Assembly: GCA_963662865.1 (NCBI GenBank)
Contig: OY759969.1
Coordinates: 2,509,358-2,573,357 of the forward strand
Length of the DNA stretch: 64,000 nt
Origin: JAJDYQ01 sp963662865
Lineage (GTDB): Bacteria > Pseudomonadota > Gammaproteobacteria > JAJDYQ01
Reading direction: 5' to 3'
The notes beneath the pieces are model-generated. The model saw only the letters and a program-made list of their open reading frames with translations, ran no database searches and was not told where the DNA came from. The position numbers were made by a program, and so were the translations under genes. Within the stretch, counting starts at the first letter, position 1. The number at the start of each line of letters is the position of its first letter. Shown here in pieces: positions 56,133 to 64,000 of the stretch.

Positions 56133-56906
56133 ATGTCACAGCCGGGCTTCAAGCAGATACAGCGCGATTTTGCCGCGCATATCCGCGATCCTGAGAACGC
56201 CCCCGGACCCGAAGGAATAGAAGATCGCCGCATGGCGATTTACCGCAATTTATTCTATAACAATGTGGAAAGCTTTATGGCAAGCGGCTTTCCGGTCCTG
56301 CGTTCACTCTATGATAATGATGCCTGGCATTTGTTGATAAGAGATTACTTCTCACGCCATAACGCCAAAACCCCGCATTTTCCGGAAATGGCCGAAGAAT
56401 TTATCCATTATTTGCAGAATGAATTGACTCCGGGCGACGATGATCCCGCCTTTATCCTTGAATTGGCTCATTACGAATGGATGGAAACCGCATTACTGCT
56501 ATCCAAAGATCGTATGGCCGACATCCCATATAACAGCCAGGGGGATTTAATGCACGATCCCATCGTTACCTCCCCTCTGGCGCGGCTGCTTTCCTACGAA
56601 TGGCCGGTGCATGCGATCAGTCGCGACTACCGGCCAACCGAAAAGCCGGCCCAGCCAACCCGGATTATTATTTATCGTGATAAACACGACGACATTGGTT
56701 TTATACAGGTAAATCCCGTAACTGCGCGATTGTTTCAATTACTGGATGATAAAGAACGGCGTTTGAGTGGTGCACAGGCCCTGGAGCAGGTCGCCCGAGA
56801 GCTGGATCACCCACAGCCGGAGATTATCATCTCAGGCGGAATGGATACGTTAAGGCAATTACGAGCAAAAGACATTGTACTGGCAGCCTGTCCGCCGATA
56901 AGATGA
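56133..56906 (+). CDS. hvfC: DUF2063 family MNIO partner protein
   Basis: The 257-residue product shows the DUF2063 N-terminal helical domain (FKQIQRDFAAHIRDPENAPG, IEDRRMAIYRNLFYNNVESF) and a variable C-terminal domain resembling a winged-helix precursor-binding element (TARLFQLLDDKERRLSGAQA). In MNIO systems this partner delivers the precursor to the enzyme. It starts 2 bp after the MNIO stop. A strong hairpin follows, ending the operon. Confidence 0.9.
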   Translation: MSQPGFKQIQRDFAAHIRDPENAPGPEGIEDRRMAIYRNLFYNNVESFMASGFPVLRSLYDNDAWHLLIRDYFSRHNAKTPHFPEMAEEFIHYLQNELTPGDDDPAFILELAHYEWMETALLLSKDRMADIPYNSQGDLMHDPIVTSPLARLLSYEWPVHAISRDYRPTEKPAQPTRIIIYRDKHDDIGFIQVNPVTARLFQLLDDKERRLSGAQALEQVARELDHPQPEIIISGGMDTLRQLRAKDIVLAACPPIR

Positions 56907-56932
56907 TATAAAAACCTGAAAGGTTTATATAT
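56906..56932 (+). terminator. Intrinsic-terminator-like hairpin after the RiPP operon
   Basis: Arms ATATAAAAACCT and AGGTTTATATAT (one mismatch) with a 3-base loop, overlapping the stop of the DUF2063 gene. A/T-rich on both sides. Its position separates the RiPP operon from the next gene. Confidence 0.6.
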
Positions 56933-57043
56933 TAGGTTCTATAATAGACTAAGGATGCGGCGCGTCACCCCGATTGACTATTGCCGCCACAATACCGCAA
57001 CAGTTACGCATAAGCCGATAATGGTAATACCGAGGAGTGAATA

Positions 57044-58678
57044 GTGAAGGGATCAGAACTGTTTGTCCGCTGTCTTGAGAATGAAAATGTCGAATACATC
57101 TTTGGCATTCCCGGCGAGGAAAACATCGCCGTGATGGATGTTCTGCTCGATAGCCCGATCAATTTTATTACAACGCGCCATGAACAGGGTGCCGCCTTTA
57201 TGGCCGATGTGCAGGGTCGTCTGACGGGCAGGGCGGGAGTTTGTCTGGCCACGTTAGGCCCAGGTGCGACCAACCTCATTACCGGCTTTGCCGATGCAAA
57301 TATGGATCGTGCGCCGATTTTAGGCATCGCAGGCCAGGGCGCAACGACACGATTACACAAGGAAAGCCACCAGATACTGGATCTCGTCAACCTGTTTAAG
57401 CCCATATCAAAATACTCAACCCAGGTGCGTGAACCGGAAATCATTCCTGAAATTGTCCGTAAAGCCTTCAAGGTAGCACAGGCGGAAAAGCCGGGCGGTA
57501 GCTTTATAGATTTTCCTGAGAATATAGCGGGCATGTCAATCGAGGGAAAAGAGCCACTCAAAGTACAAAGCGCAGCGTCTCCCATGCCACCGGCAGACAA
57601 GCTGCAACAGGCCGCCGATCTTATTTCTGCCGCACGTTTTCCTTTGGTCATGGTCGGTAACGGCGTTGTGCGGGGTAAGGCCAATGAAGCCCTGGTCAAA
57701 TTTTCTGAGAAACTTAACCTGCCCGTGGCCACAACATTCATGTCCAAGGGATCGATTCCCTTCTCACATGATCACTGCCTTGGATCGGTAGGTCTGGCAG
57801 CCAGCGATTATGTTTCCTGCGGTTTTGATAGAGCCGACGTTGTGATCTGCGTGGGTTACGACATCGTCGAATACCACCCGCATTTATGGAACAGAAACAA
57901 ACAGGCCCGGATTATCCACATTGATTTTTCAGCCGCCGAAGTTGATGAATACTACATTGTTGAATGTGGAGTTATCGGTGACATTGCCCAGGCGCTGGGC
58001 GCTATCAGCGAGCTGGCCACGCCGTGTGATGCGTTTCCGGCGACGACCCTGCGTCAGACCATTCTCGATGAAACCGAAGAACATGCCAATGACACCGGCT
58101 TCCCCGTCAAACCCCAGAAAATAATGTGGGACCTGCGGCAATTACTGCAACCGGAAGACATCGTCATTAGCGACGTTGGCGCACACAAGATGTGGATGGC
58201 GCGCATGTATCAGGGGGAATATCCGAATGCCTGTATTATTTCAAACGGCTTTGCGTCGATGGGGATAGCCGTTCCCGGTGCCATTGCGGCCAAACTCCAT
58301 TACCCTGAACGTACCGTGGTCGCAGTAACCGGCGATGCGGGTTTTATGATGAACTCTCAGGAAATCGAGACCGCGCTTCGTATCGGTACGGCATTGATCA
58401 TCCTTATCTGGACCGATTCAAAATATGGCCTGATTCGCTGGCACCAGATGAAAGCCTTCGGCAGGCCCAGCCATATAGACTTCCACAATCCGGACTTTGT
58501 AAAGTATGCAGAAAGCTTCGGTGCCCGGGGCTATCGTGTGGAATCTGCACAGGATTTATTACCGACATTGCAACGTGCGAGAGACGACAGAACCGTCGCT
58601 ATTATTGATTGCGCCGTTGATTACGAAGAAAACATGAAACTAACGGAAAAACTTGGCGGGCTGATTTGTCCAATTTAA
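57044..58678 (+). CDS. Acetolactate-synthase-like thiamine-diphosphate enzyme
   Basis: The 544-residue product starts at a GTG (57044) after GGAG. Catalytic Glu47 is in TTRHEQGAAFMADVQGR, and the cofactor motif is GDAGFMMNSQEIETAL. It resembles catabolic (AlsS-type) and unassigned acetolactate synthases more than the biosynthetic IlvB/IlvI, and no small regulatory subunit gene is near. It would join two pyruvates, or another 2-oxoacid with an aldehyde. Followed in 12-36 bp by an aldehyde dehydrogenase and then an FMN protein, suggesting a joint pathway that I cannot name. Confidence 0.82.
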   Translation: MKGSELFVRCLENENVEYIFGIPGEENIAVMDVLLDSPINFITTRHEQGAAFMADVQGRLTGRAGVCLATLGPGATNLITGFADANMDRAPILGIAGQGATTRLHKESHQILDLVNLFKPISKYSTQVREPEIIPEIVRKAFKVAQAEKPGGSFIDFPENIAGMSIEGKEPLKVQSAASPMPPADKLQQAADLISAARFPLVMVGNGVVRGKANEALVKFSEKLNLPVATTFMSKGSIPFSHDHCLGSVGLAASDYVSCGFDRADVVICVGYDIVEYHPHLWNRNKQARIIHIDFSAAEVDEYYIVECGVIGDIAQALGAISELATPCDAFPATTLRQTILDETEEHANDTGFPVKPQKIMWDLRQLLQPEDIVISDVGAHKMWMARMYQGEYPNACIISNGFASMGIAVPGAIAAKLHYPERTVVAVTGDAGFMMNSQEIETALRIGTALIILIWTDSKYGLIRWHQMKAFGRPSHIDFHNPDFVKYAESFGARGYRVESAQDLLPTLQRARDDRTVAIIDCAVDYEENMKLTEKLGGLICPI

Positions 58679-58714
58679 CGGCGGCAATGATTGAATAACA
58701 CACCAGGGACCGAT

Positions 58715-60151
58715 ATGGCAGAAGATTATCCACTAATGATTACAGGATGCGAAGCGCAACAGCAGCTGACCGTTACCTCGCCTTTCGACGGTTCCCGGAT
58801 TGGTTCGGCGGGCATAGCGAGCGGCGCAGACGTGCAAACCGCACTGTCCGTCGCCTTTGGGCTTTACCGTAATCGTAGCCAGTGGCTGAGTGGAACCGAG
58901 CGTATTCAGATACTGAACAAAGCGGCTGAAATCATGCGGGACAGATTTGAATACCTTGCCATTGAAGCGGCCCGGGAAGGAGGTAAGCCCCTGGTTGATT
59001 CACGTGCTGAAGTTGCGCGGGCCATTGATGGCGTCAAAAATTGCGCCGAATTACTGCGCAATGAATCGGGACGTGAAATCCCAATGGACATCACCCCCGC
59101 ATCAGCGGGACGGCTGGCGTTCACACATCGCGAACCTGTTGGCGTTGTCGTAGCCGTCAGCGCATTTAACCACCCGCTGAACCTGATCGTACACCAGATA
59201 GGACCGGCGGTCGCCGCCGGCTGTCCCGTGATTGTCAAACCGGCCGAAGACACGCCACTATCATGTATGCGGCTAATCTCGATACTCAGAGAAGCGGGCC
59301 TGCCCGATGAATGGTGTCAGTCCTGTGTTGTTGATGACCTCAACGTTGCAGAGCAGCTGGTGACCGATGAGCGCGTCGGATTTTTCAGCTTTATAGGCAG
59401 CGCCGGAGTAGGCTGGATGCTGCATTCCAAACTGGCCCCGGGCGTGCGTTGCGCACTCGAACACGGAGGCGCTGCACCGGTAATTTTAGCGGCAGATGCA
59501 GACCTGGATGAAAACCTGCCGATGATAGCCAAAGCCGGCTTTTATCATGCCGGGCAGGTCTGTGTATCGGTCCAACGCGTTTATGCCCCGTCACCGCTGG
59601 CCGAACAGATTGCGCAACATCTGGCGAAACTGGGTGATGCCATGCTGGTTGGTGACCCGGTGCTTGAAGACACGGATATTGGGCCGCTCATTCGCCCCCG
59701 CGAAGTCACCAGAGTACATGAATGGGTTGAGCAGGCCGTGAACGAAGGTGCCCAACTGCTAAGCGGCGGCAAGCCGGTTTCCGATACCTGCTACCCGGCA
59801 ACAGTATTGCTCAATCCGCCCGACAGCACAAAAATTAGCTGTAATGAAGTATTTGGCCCCATTATCTGCGTCTATGCATATGATGATATTGATGAAGCGA
59901 TTCAACGAGCGAACAGCCTGCCGTATTCCTTCCAGGCATCCATCTATACGCGGGACATGGACACAGCCCTGCATGCCTATAAAAATCTGGATGCCTCGGC
60001 CGTTATGATAAACGAACATACAGCATTTCGAGTTGACTGGATGCCATTTGCCGGCCTGAAACAATCGGGTTATGGAGTAGGTGGCATAAGACATACCTAT
60101 GAAGATATGACGACAGAAAAAATGATGATAATACGATCCAAAGCGATATAA
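58715..60151 (+). CDS. Aldehyde dehydrogenase family protein
   Basis: The product of about 478 residues has the ALDH pattern: catalytic Cys in HAGQVCVSVQRVY, the general base Glu in LEHGGAAPVI, cofactor region VKPAEDTPLSC, and FGPIICVYAY. I place the start at the ATG at 58715 with AGGGA upstream; an in-frame TTG at 58691 would add eight residues. It oxidises an aldehyde with NAD(P). The substrate is unknown; the lactaldehyde/glyceraldehyde-type subgroup is a guess. Likely co-transcribed with the acetolactate-synthase-like gene and the next one. Confidence 0.85.
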   Translation: MAEDYPLMITGCEAQQQLTVTSPFDGSRIGSAGIASGADVQTALSVAFGLYRNRSQWLSGTERIQILNKAAEIMRDRFEYLAIEAAREGGKPLVDSRAEVARAIDGVKNCAELLRNESGREIPMDITPASAGRLAFTHREPVGVVVAVSAFNHPLNLIVHQIGPAVAAGCPVIVKPAEDTPLSCMRLISILREAGLPDEWCQSCVVDDLNVAEQLVTDERVGFFSFIGSAGVGWMLHSKLAPGVRCALEHGGAAPVILAADADLDENLPMIAKAGFYHAGQVCVSVQRVYAPSPLAEQIAQHLAKLGDAMLVGDPVLEDTDIGPLIRPREVTRVHEWVEQAVNEGAQLLSGGKPVSDTCYPATVLLNPPDSTKISCNEVFGPIICVYAYDDIDEAIQRANSLPYSFQASIYTRDMDTALHAYKNLDASAVMINEHTAFRVDWMPFAGLKQSGYGVGGIRHTYEDMTTEKMMIIRSKAI

Positions 60152-60172
60152 AAAGGTAACGGGAGCCTGAAC

Positions 60173-61690
60173 ATGGTAGAAACATTACAAAATAACTTTA
60201 TATATGCAACCTTGGAAGTTCTCGCTATAAGCTTTATCTTTGCGATAGGCATCCTGGTTGCTCTGGTCATCGTCACCTACATTATTGACATAACGCAAAC
60301 CCAGCACGCCATCCGGCGCAACTATCCGGTGATAGGGCACTTCCGCTATCTATTCGAACATGTCGGCGAATTTTTCCGACAGTACTTCTTTGCCATGGAC
60401 CGGGAAGAACTGCCATTTAACCGAGCGCAGCGCTCATGGGCGTACCGTGCGGCGAAGAACCTGAATAACACCGTAGCGTTTGGTTCCACCCGTGACTTAA
60501 AATCGCCAGGCACAGTTCTGTTTGTGAACTGCCCGTTTCCCACTCTGGGAAAAGATGCCGTTGACCCATCGCCGGTTGCCTTGGGGCCATACTGTAAAAA
60601 GCCTTGGACGACCAGCGCCTTGTTCGGCATTTCAGGCATGAGCTATGGAGCCATATCCGAACCGGCGGTACTGGCCCTGTCAAAAGGTGCTCGCAAGGCC
60701 GGCATATGGATGAACACAGGAGAAGGCGGCCTATCGCCCTATCACCTTGCCGGTGGTGCCGACATCATCTTTCAGATCGGCACGGCAAAGAATGGAGTGC
60801 GTGATGTACAAGGCAACCTTAATGACGACAAACTAAGCGAAGTCGCCGCACATGAACAGGTCAGAATGTTTGAAATCAAGCTTTCCCAGGGGGCAAAGCC
60901 AGGCAAAGGCGGGATTCTGCCGGGCGCCAAAGTGACCGAAGAAATCGCCGCAATACGAGGTATCAAAGTCGGAGAAGACGCCATCAGCCCGAACCGCCAT
61001 CCGGACATCAACTCAAATGCCGAACTGCTGGACATGATAGACCACATTCGCCGGATTACAGGCAAACCGGTCGGATTCAAGGCAGTGATGGGCGCCTACG
61101 GATGGCTCGATGAATTATTCGACGAAGTCAACAAGCGAGGTAAACAAAGCGCCCCCGACTTTATTACCGTGGACAGCGCGGACGGTGGCACCGGCGCGGC
61201 ACCTATGCCATTAATCGACGATATGGGATTACCCCTGCGCGAAGGATTGCCGTTATTAGTAAACAGACTGATTGAACACAAACTGCGTGACCGGGTAAAA
61301 GTATTCGCCTCCGGTAAACTGGTAACACCCGCCGACGTAGCCTGGGCGTTGTGCCTCGGGGCCGACTTCTGCGTAAGCGCCAGAGGTTTCATGTTCGCCC
61401 TGGGCTGCATTCAGGCCCTGCAATGTAATAAAAACACCTGCCCGACCGGCATCACAACGCACAACAAAAAAATGCAGGGCGGCCTGGTAGTGACCGAAAA
61501 AGCACAGCGAGTCGCCAGCTATGCGCGCAACATGGTCTATGAAGTTGGCATGATCGGTCACTCCTGCGGAGTTAAAGAACCGCGGGAACTCAGGCGTTAC
61601 CACGCCCGAATTGTCGGCCAGAACAGCCTGTCCATCCCCCTGAACGAACTCCACCCGTTACCGGAAACAACCGACGCTGATGGAACATGA
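60173..61690 (+). CDS. FMN-binding glutamate-synthase-like membrane protein
   Basis: The 505-residue product has one N-terminal membrane helix (LEVLAISFIFAIGILVALVI) and a GltS-type FMN barrel: FGISGMSYGAISEPAVLAL, NTGEGGLSPYHL, VDSADGGTGAAP, and Cys residues in QALQCNKNTCPTGITTHNK for a 3Fe-4S cluster. It lacks the glutaminase domain, so it is not a classical glutamate synthase. Such proteins of unknown substrate occur in many proteobacteria. It follows the aldehyde dehydrogenase by 21 bp. Confidence 0.85.
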   Translation: MVETLQNNFIYATLEVLAISFIFAIGILVALVIVTYIIDITQTQHAIRRNYPVIGHFRYLFEHVGEFFRQYFFAMDREELPFNRAQRSWAYRAAKNLNNTVAFGSTRDLKSPGTVLFVNCPFPTLGKDAVDPSPVALGPYCKKPWTTSALFGISGMSYGAISEPAVLALSKGARKAGIWMNTGEGGLSPYHLAGGADIIFQIGTAKNGVRDVQGNLNDDKLSEVAAHEQVRMFEIKLSQGAKPGKGGILPGAKVTEEIAAIRGIKVGEDAISPNRHPDINSNAELLDMIDHIRRITGKPVGFKAVMGAYGWLDELFDEVNKRGKQSAPDFITVDSADGGTGAAPMPLIDDMGLPLREGLPLLVNRLIEHKLRDRVKVFASGKLVTPADVAWALCLGADFCVSARGFMFALGCIQALQCNKNTCPTGITTHNKKMQGGLVVTEKAQRVASYARNMVYEVGMIGHSCGVKEPRELRRYHARIVGQNSLSIPLNELHPLPETTDADGT

Positions 61691-61961
61691 TAATGCCATC
61701 CTGCGAGAGATATGCGATTTATCAGATAGTACGGAGCCAAAGAAAGTGTTACGGCTGCTTGCGCTTGATAGGGAAGGTTTGAGGGTTCTCTGAACAAAGT
61801 TCCATCCCAGACTCGCCAGAGTATGAAAAACAAAGGGAATTATGTAGCAAAGTCCGGATCCCCCAATGGAATAGAACCAGAGGAGATGTTGCGACATGAC
61901 ACAAAAAACAGCATAATTAAGACGATGATGAACTGATGAAACTGGAAAAGGCAATCAAATA
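61691..61961. other. Interval with only very small frames
   Basis: About 270 bp. Two frames of 37-38 codons (one from 61680 overlapping the previous stop, one from about 61823) are present but have no recognisable family, and I would not call them genes. No terminator is clear. Confidence 0.35.
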
Positions 61962-62228
61962 ATGAGTACATATGCGATAATTTTGAGTCGTGAACCCAGT
62001 CAATATGTGTGGAATAAGATTAAAGAGTACTGGGAATCATCTCATTACATACTGAGCGATAGAATTGCTTTCATCGTATCGAAAGATCCAACAATAACCA
62101 CTACGAAAATATCCGATATGATTGGTATGGAGAGTAGCCAGAAGATTAACGGGATTGTTCTACAAGTAAGTCACTTCAATGGATATGAAGCAGTTGATTT
62201 ATGGGAATGGTTTGAGAAATTCCAATGA
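61962..62228 (+). CDS. Small hypothetical protein
   Basis: The 88-residue product begins MSTYAIILSREPSQYVWNKI; it has no signal or membrane helix. Features are a stretch KEYWESSHYILSDRIAFIVS and LWEWFEKFQ at the end. I do not recognise a family. Its TGA overlaps the ATG of the next gene (ATGA), indicating a two-gene unit. Confidence 0.55.
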   Translation: MSTYAIILSREPSQYVWNKIKEYWESSHYILSDRIAFIVSKDPTITTTKISDMIGMESSQKINGIVLQVSHFNGYEAVDLWEWFEKFQ

Positions 62229-62497
62229 GTTCCGAGGGGACAGTACATGATCTCCGGACTTCCAGACCTTCTGCACCTGGCGGAAATGGTACAGGTGGAA
62301 GCGATGATCGTTTACGGGAAGTTGAAAAGAAACTAGCCGTTATTGAGAGCGAAATCAGGCATCTCGCCACAAAAGCAGATATAGAAGAGAAATTTGCCAG
62401 CCAGAACAAATGGCTGATTGGAGTCCTGATTAAAGTTGTTTTGGGCCTTGGGACAATGTTTTTGGGCCTTGGGTTAGCCATCCTGCGGTGGGGATAA
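62225..62497 (+). CDS. Small coiled-coil membrane protein
   Basis: The 90-residue product has a Gly/Ser-rich start, a coiled coil (LREVEKKLAVIESEIRHLAT) and one C-terminal membrane helix (GVLIKVVLGLGTMFLGLGLA). The layout is like phage-derived XhlA-type hemolysin/holin accessory proteins and similar single-pass proteins common in bacterial genomes. Its start overlaps the stop of the gene before it. Confidence 0.6.
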   Translation: MSSEGTVHDLRTSRPSAPGGNGTGGSDDRLREVEKKLAVIESEIRHLATKADIEEKFASQNKWLIGVLIKVVLGLGTMFLGLGLAILRWG

Positions 62498-62663
62498 GCA
62501 GCCGATTCCCGGGCGACTGCACAACATTAATTCAAAAACCTTTGCGGATTTTACACTGCATGATCCCCAAAAAAAGATGTAAGACCTTAACTGACAATCG
62601 ATATTTACAATACCCTCGTCCGCAATATATTCCAGGGCACAACAACCATTGACTGAACGTTAT

Positions 62664-62680
62664 CTGGTAACACCAGGGAG
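62664..62680 (+). promoter_or_regulatory. Hairpin adjoining the doxX ribosome-binding site
   Basis: CTGGT-AAC-ACCAG (62664-62676) runs straight into the GGGAGG Shine-Dalgarno (62676-62681) of the next gene. It could modulate translation initiation; the stem is only 5 bp. Confidence 0.35.
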
Positions 62681-62686
62681 GAAAAA

Positions 62687-63310
62687 ATGATAGCCCTGCT
62701 CAATAAGCTACAGGACTGGCTCGACACCAGTCGCGTAACCGATTTTCTCGCGCCTTTACTGCTGAGATTATATCTGGCCCCGGTATTCTGGATTGCCGGC
62801 ACAAACAAAATAGGCGGCCTGCAAAGCTGGAATGCGGTTCAGGAAGGATTTCAAAATACAGCCGACTGGTTCGGCAATCCCGATTGGGGACTGGGTTTAC
62901 CGTTACCGGGCCTGATGGCGCTATTGGCAATCAAGACCGAAATTTTAGGCTCAATCATGCTGTTAATAGGAATAGGTGTGCGCTGGGTATCCATACCCTT
63001 AATGATTACCATGCTGGTGGCCGCATTTTCCGTCCATTGGCAAAACGGCTGGCAGGCCGTCGCAGATACAATGAGTCCATGGCCACCGGCAGACATAGAA
63101 GAAACAGGCCAGCGGTTACAGGCCGCCCGCTCGATATTGCAGGAACATGGAAACTATGACTGGCTGACAGGTTCAGGCAGCTTCGTCATATCGAACAACG
63201 GCATAGAATGGGCAGCAACTTATTTTATAATGCTACTGGCGCTTTTCTTTATCGGCGCAGGCAAATACATAAGTGCCGACTACTGGATTGTGCGCAAGTT
63301 TCGTCGATAG
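62687..63310 (+). CDS. DoxX family membrane protein
   Basis: The 207-residue product has about four membrane helices and the DoxX start LLLRLYLAPVFWIAGTNKIG. DoxX-type proteins are linked to thiosulfate:quinone oxidoreduction, and a DoxX-family gene often accompanies MNIO/DUF2063 copper-RiPP loci. Here it is 5.8 kb downstream of the RiPP operon with six genes between, so association is plausible only by proximity. A strong AGGGAGG precedes the ATG. Confidence 0.85.
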   Translation: MIALLNKLQDWLDTSRVTDFLAPLLLRLYLAPVFWIAGTNKIGGLQSWNAVQEGFQNTADWFGNPDWGLGLPLPGLMALLAIKTEILGSIMLLIGIGVRWVSIPLMITMLVAAFSVHWQNGWQAVADTMSPWPPADIEETGQRLQAARSILQEHGNYDWLTGSGSFVISNNGIEWAATYFIMLLALFFIGAGKYISADYWIVRKFRR

Positions 63311-63323
63311 GCAGCTTGCGCAA

Positions 63324-64000
63324 ATGGCCATACAGCACATTATCCTTTTATTTATGGGCATGCTGCTACTGGCCATCATCATTGAACCGCTGGCGGAAAA
63401 GGCCCGCTTACCGTTTACAGCGGCGTTACTACTGATCGGTTTTACCGTATCAGAAATGCTGGTAATGTTCTCAATCGACACCGGCATACGCTGGGACAAC
63501 TTTCACGGCCTGATCTTCTTTGGTTTCTTACCCATACTGATTTTTGAAGCGGCATTCAACCTTAACCTGCGCTCACTCATAAAAAACATAATCCCCGTTT
63601 TATTCCTGGCAATACCCCTGATGTTACTGTCAACGGTACTCATAGCCGCCCTGCTATACTACGGCATTGGCCATCCCGTCGGCTTTCCATGGGTAGCAGC
63701 CCTGCTGAGTGGAGCCTTACTGTCGGCAACAGACCCGGCAGCAGTACTGGCCCTGTTCAAAAAAGCGGGCGTACCGGAACGGTTATCCATACTGATAGAT
63801 GGCGAGAGCCTGTTTAATGATGCAACCGCGATAGTATTATTCACCTTACTGATCGCCATCGCGACACATGGCGAAAATACGACCGGTACCTCTGATGTCG
63901 TATACAGCTTTCTAAAACACATTTTTCGGCGGCATATTAGTTGGCGGTCTACTAGGCGGCTTGGTTTTTCTCCTGCTGCCGTTAATAGAAAACGTAATCA
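63324..64000 (+). CDS. Cation/proton antiporter (CPA1-type), partial, possible frameshift
   Basis: Starts at the ATG at 63324, 13 bp after doxX, and runs past the window end. Membrane helices and the CPA1 motifs FGFLPILIFEAAFNLNL and SATDPAAVLALFKKAGVPER, DGESLFNDATAIVLF are clear. At about 63921 the frame changes from membrane-type to basic, implausible sequence (HIFRRHISWRSTRR), whereas shifting by one base at the A before the T-run gives FFGGILVGGLLGGLVFLLLP, as expected. It is either a sequence error or a real frameshift in a run of T. Confidence 0.82.
   Translation, partial: MAIQHIILLFMGMLLLAIIIEPLAEKARLPFTAALLLIGFTVSEMLVMFSIDTGIRWDNFHGLIFFGFLPILIFEAAFNLNLRSLIKNIIPVLFLAIPLMLLSTVLIAALLYYGIGHPVGFPWVAALLSGALLSATDPAAVLALFKKAGVPERLSILIDGESLFNDATAIVLFTLLIAIATHGENTTGTSDVVYSFLKHIFRRHISWRSTRRLGFSPAAVNRKRN

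Overview
The window looks like a gammaproteobacterial chromosome. The main support is gene order: icd-clpS-clpA, suhB and trmJ in divergent arrangement with cysE next to trmJ, and the block ndk-rlmN-pilW-rodZ-hisS-yfgM-bamB-der are all typical of that class. ATP sulfurylase (sat) without an assimilatory cys cluster, plus sulfoacetaldehyde acetyltransferase (xsc) with pta, points to an organism that handles reduced or organic sulfur. A sulfur-oxidising lineage is an inference, because no apr, dsr or sox gene is in view.

Layout. 1-10.7 kb: the 3' part of a giant GC-rich surface protein built of Calx-beta-like repeats with a C-terminal autotransporter-type barrel. 10.8-13.5 kb: an AmmeMemoRadiSam locus (MEMO-AMMECR1 fusion, a possible 41-residue Cys protein, and the radical SAM enzyme). 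13.5-23 kb: sat, DAHP synthase, SufE, an HD hydrolase, yidD, a HIT protein, gloB, DUF3565, a Ser/Thr kinase and a Sel1 protein. 23-32.6 kb: glnS, an LTA-synthase-like sulfatase-fold protein, mnmA, icd, clpS and clpA, with an IS256-family remnant before glnS. 32.6-33.7 kb: two decayed IS256-type ends, tail to tail, around one AT-rich secreted-protein gene. 33.9-37.8 kb: iclR-type regulator, xsc and pta. 37.9-41.6 kb: a hypothetical gene, suhB, trmJ, cysE and iscA. 41.6-44.2 kb: accessory genes that sit where the rest of an isc operon might be expected. 44.3-52.2 kb: the ndk-to-der housekeeping block. 52.4-54.6 kb: a bifunctional acyltransferase/acyl-ACP synthetase. 54.8-56.9 kb: a RiPP operon. 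57-61.7 kb: acetolactate-synthase-like, aldehyde dehydrogenase and FMN glutamate-synthase-like genes. 61.9-64 kb: two small ORFs, DoxX and a cation/proton antiporter cut by the window end.

The most interesting system is the three-gene operon at 54769-56906. It has an exported 151-residue precursor carrying 14 EGKCG motifs (five 16-residue paired units plus a run of four), a DUF692/MNIO multinuclear iron enzyme, and a DUF2063 partner. This is the architecture of the HvfABC/bufferin copper-binding RiPPs, in which MNIO enzymes modify cysteines. A DoxX-family gene, a common companion of such loci, lies 5.8 kb downstream. The regular paired array is unusually expanded.

No tRNA, rRNA or CRISPR array was recognised.
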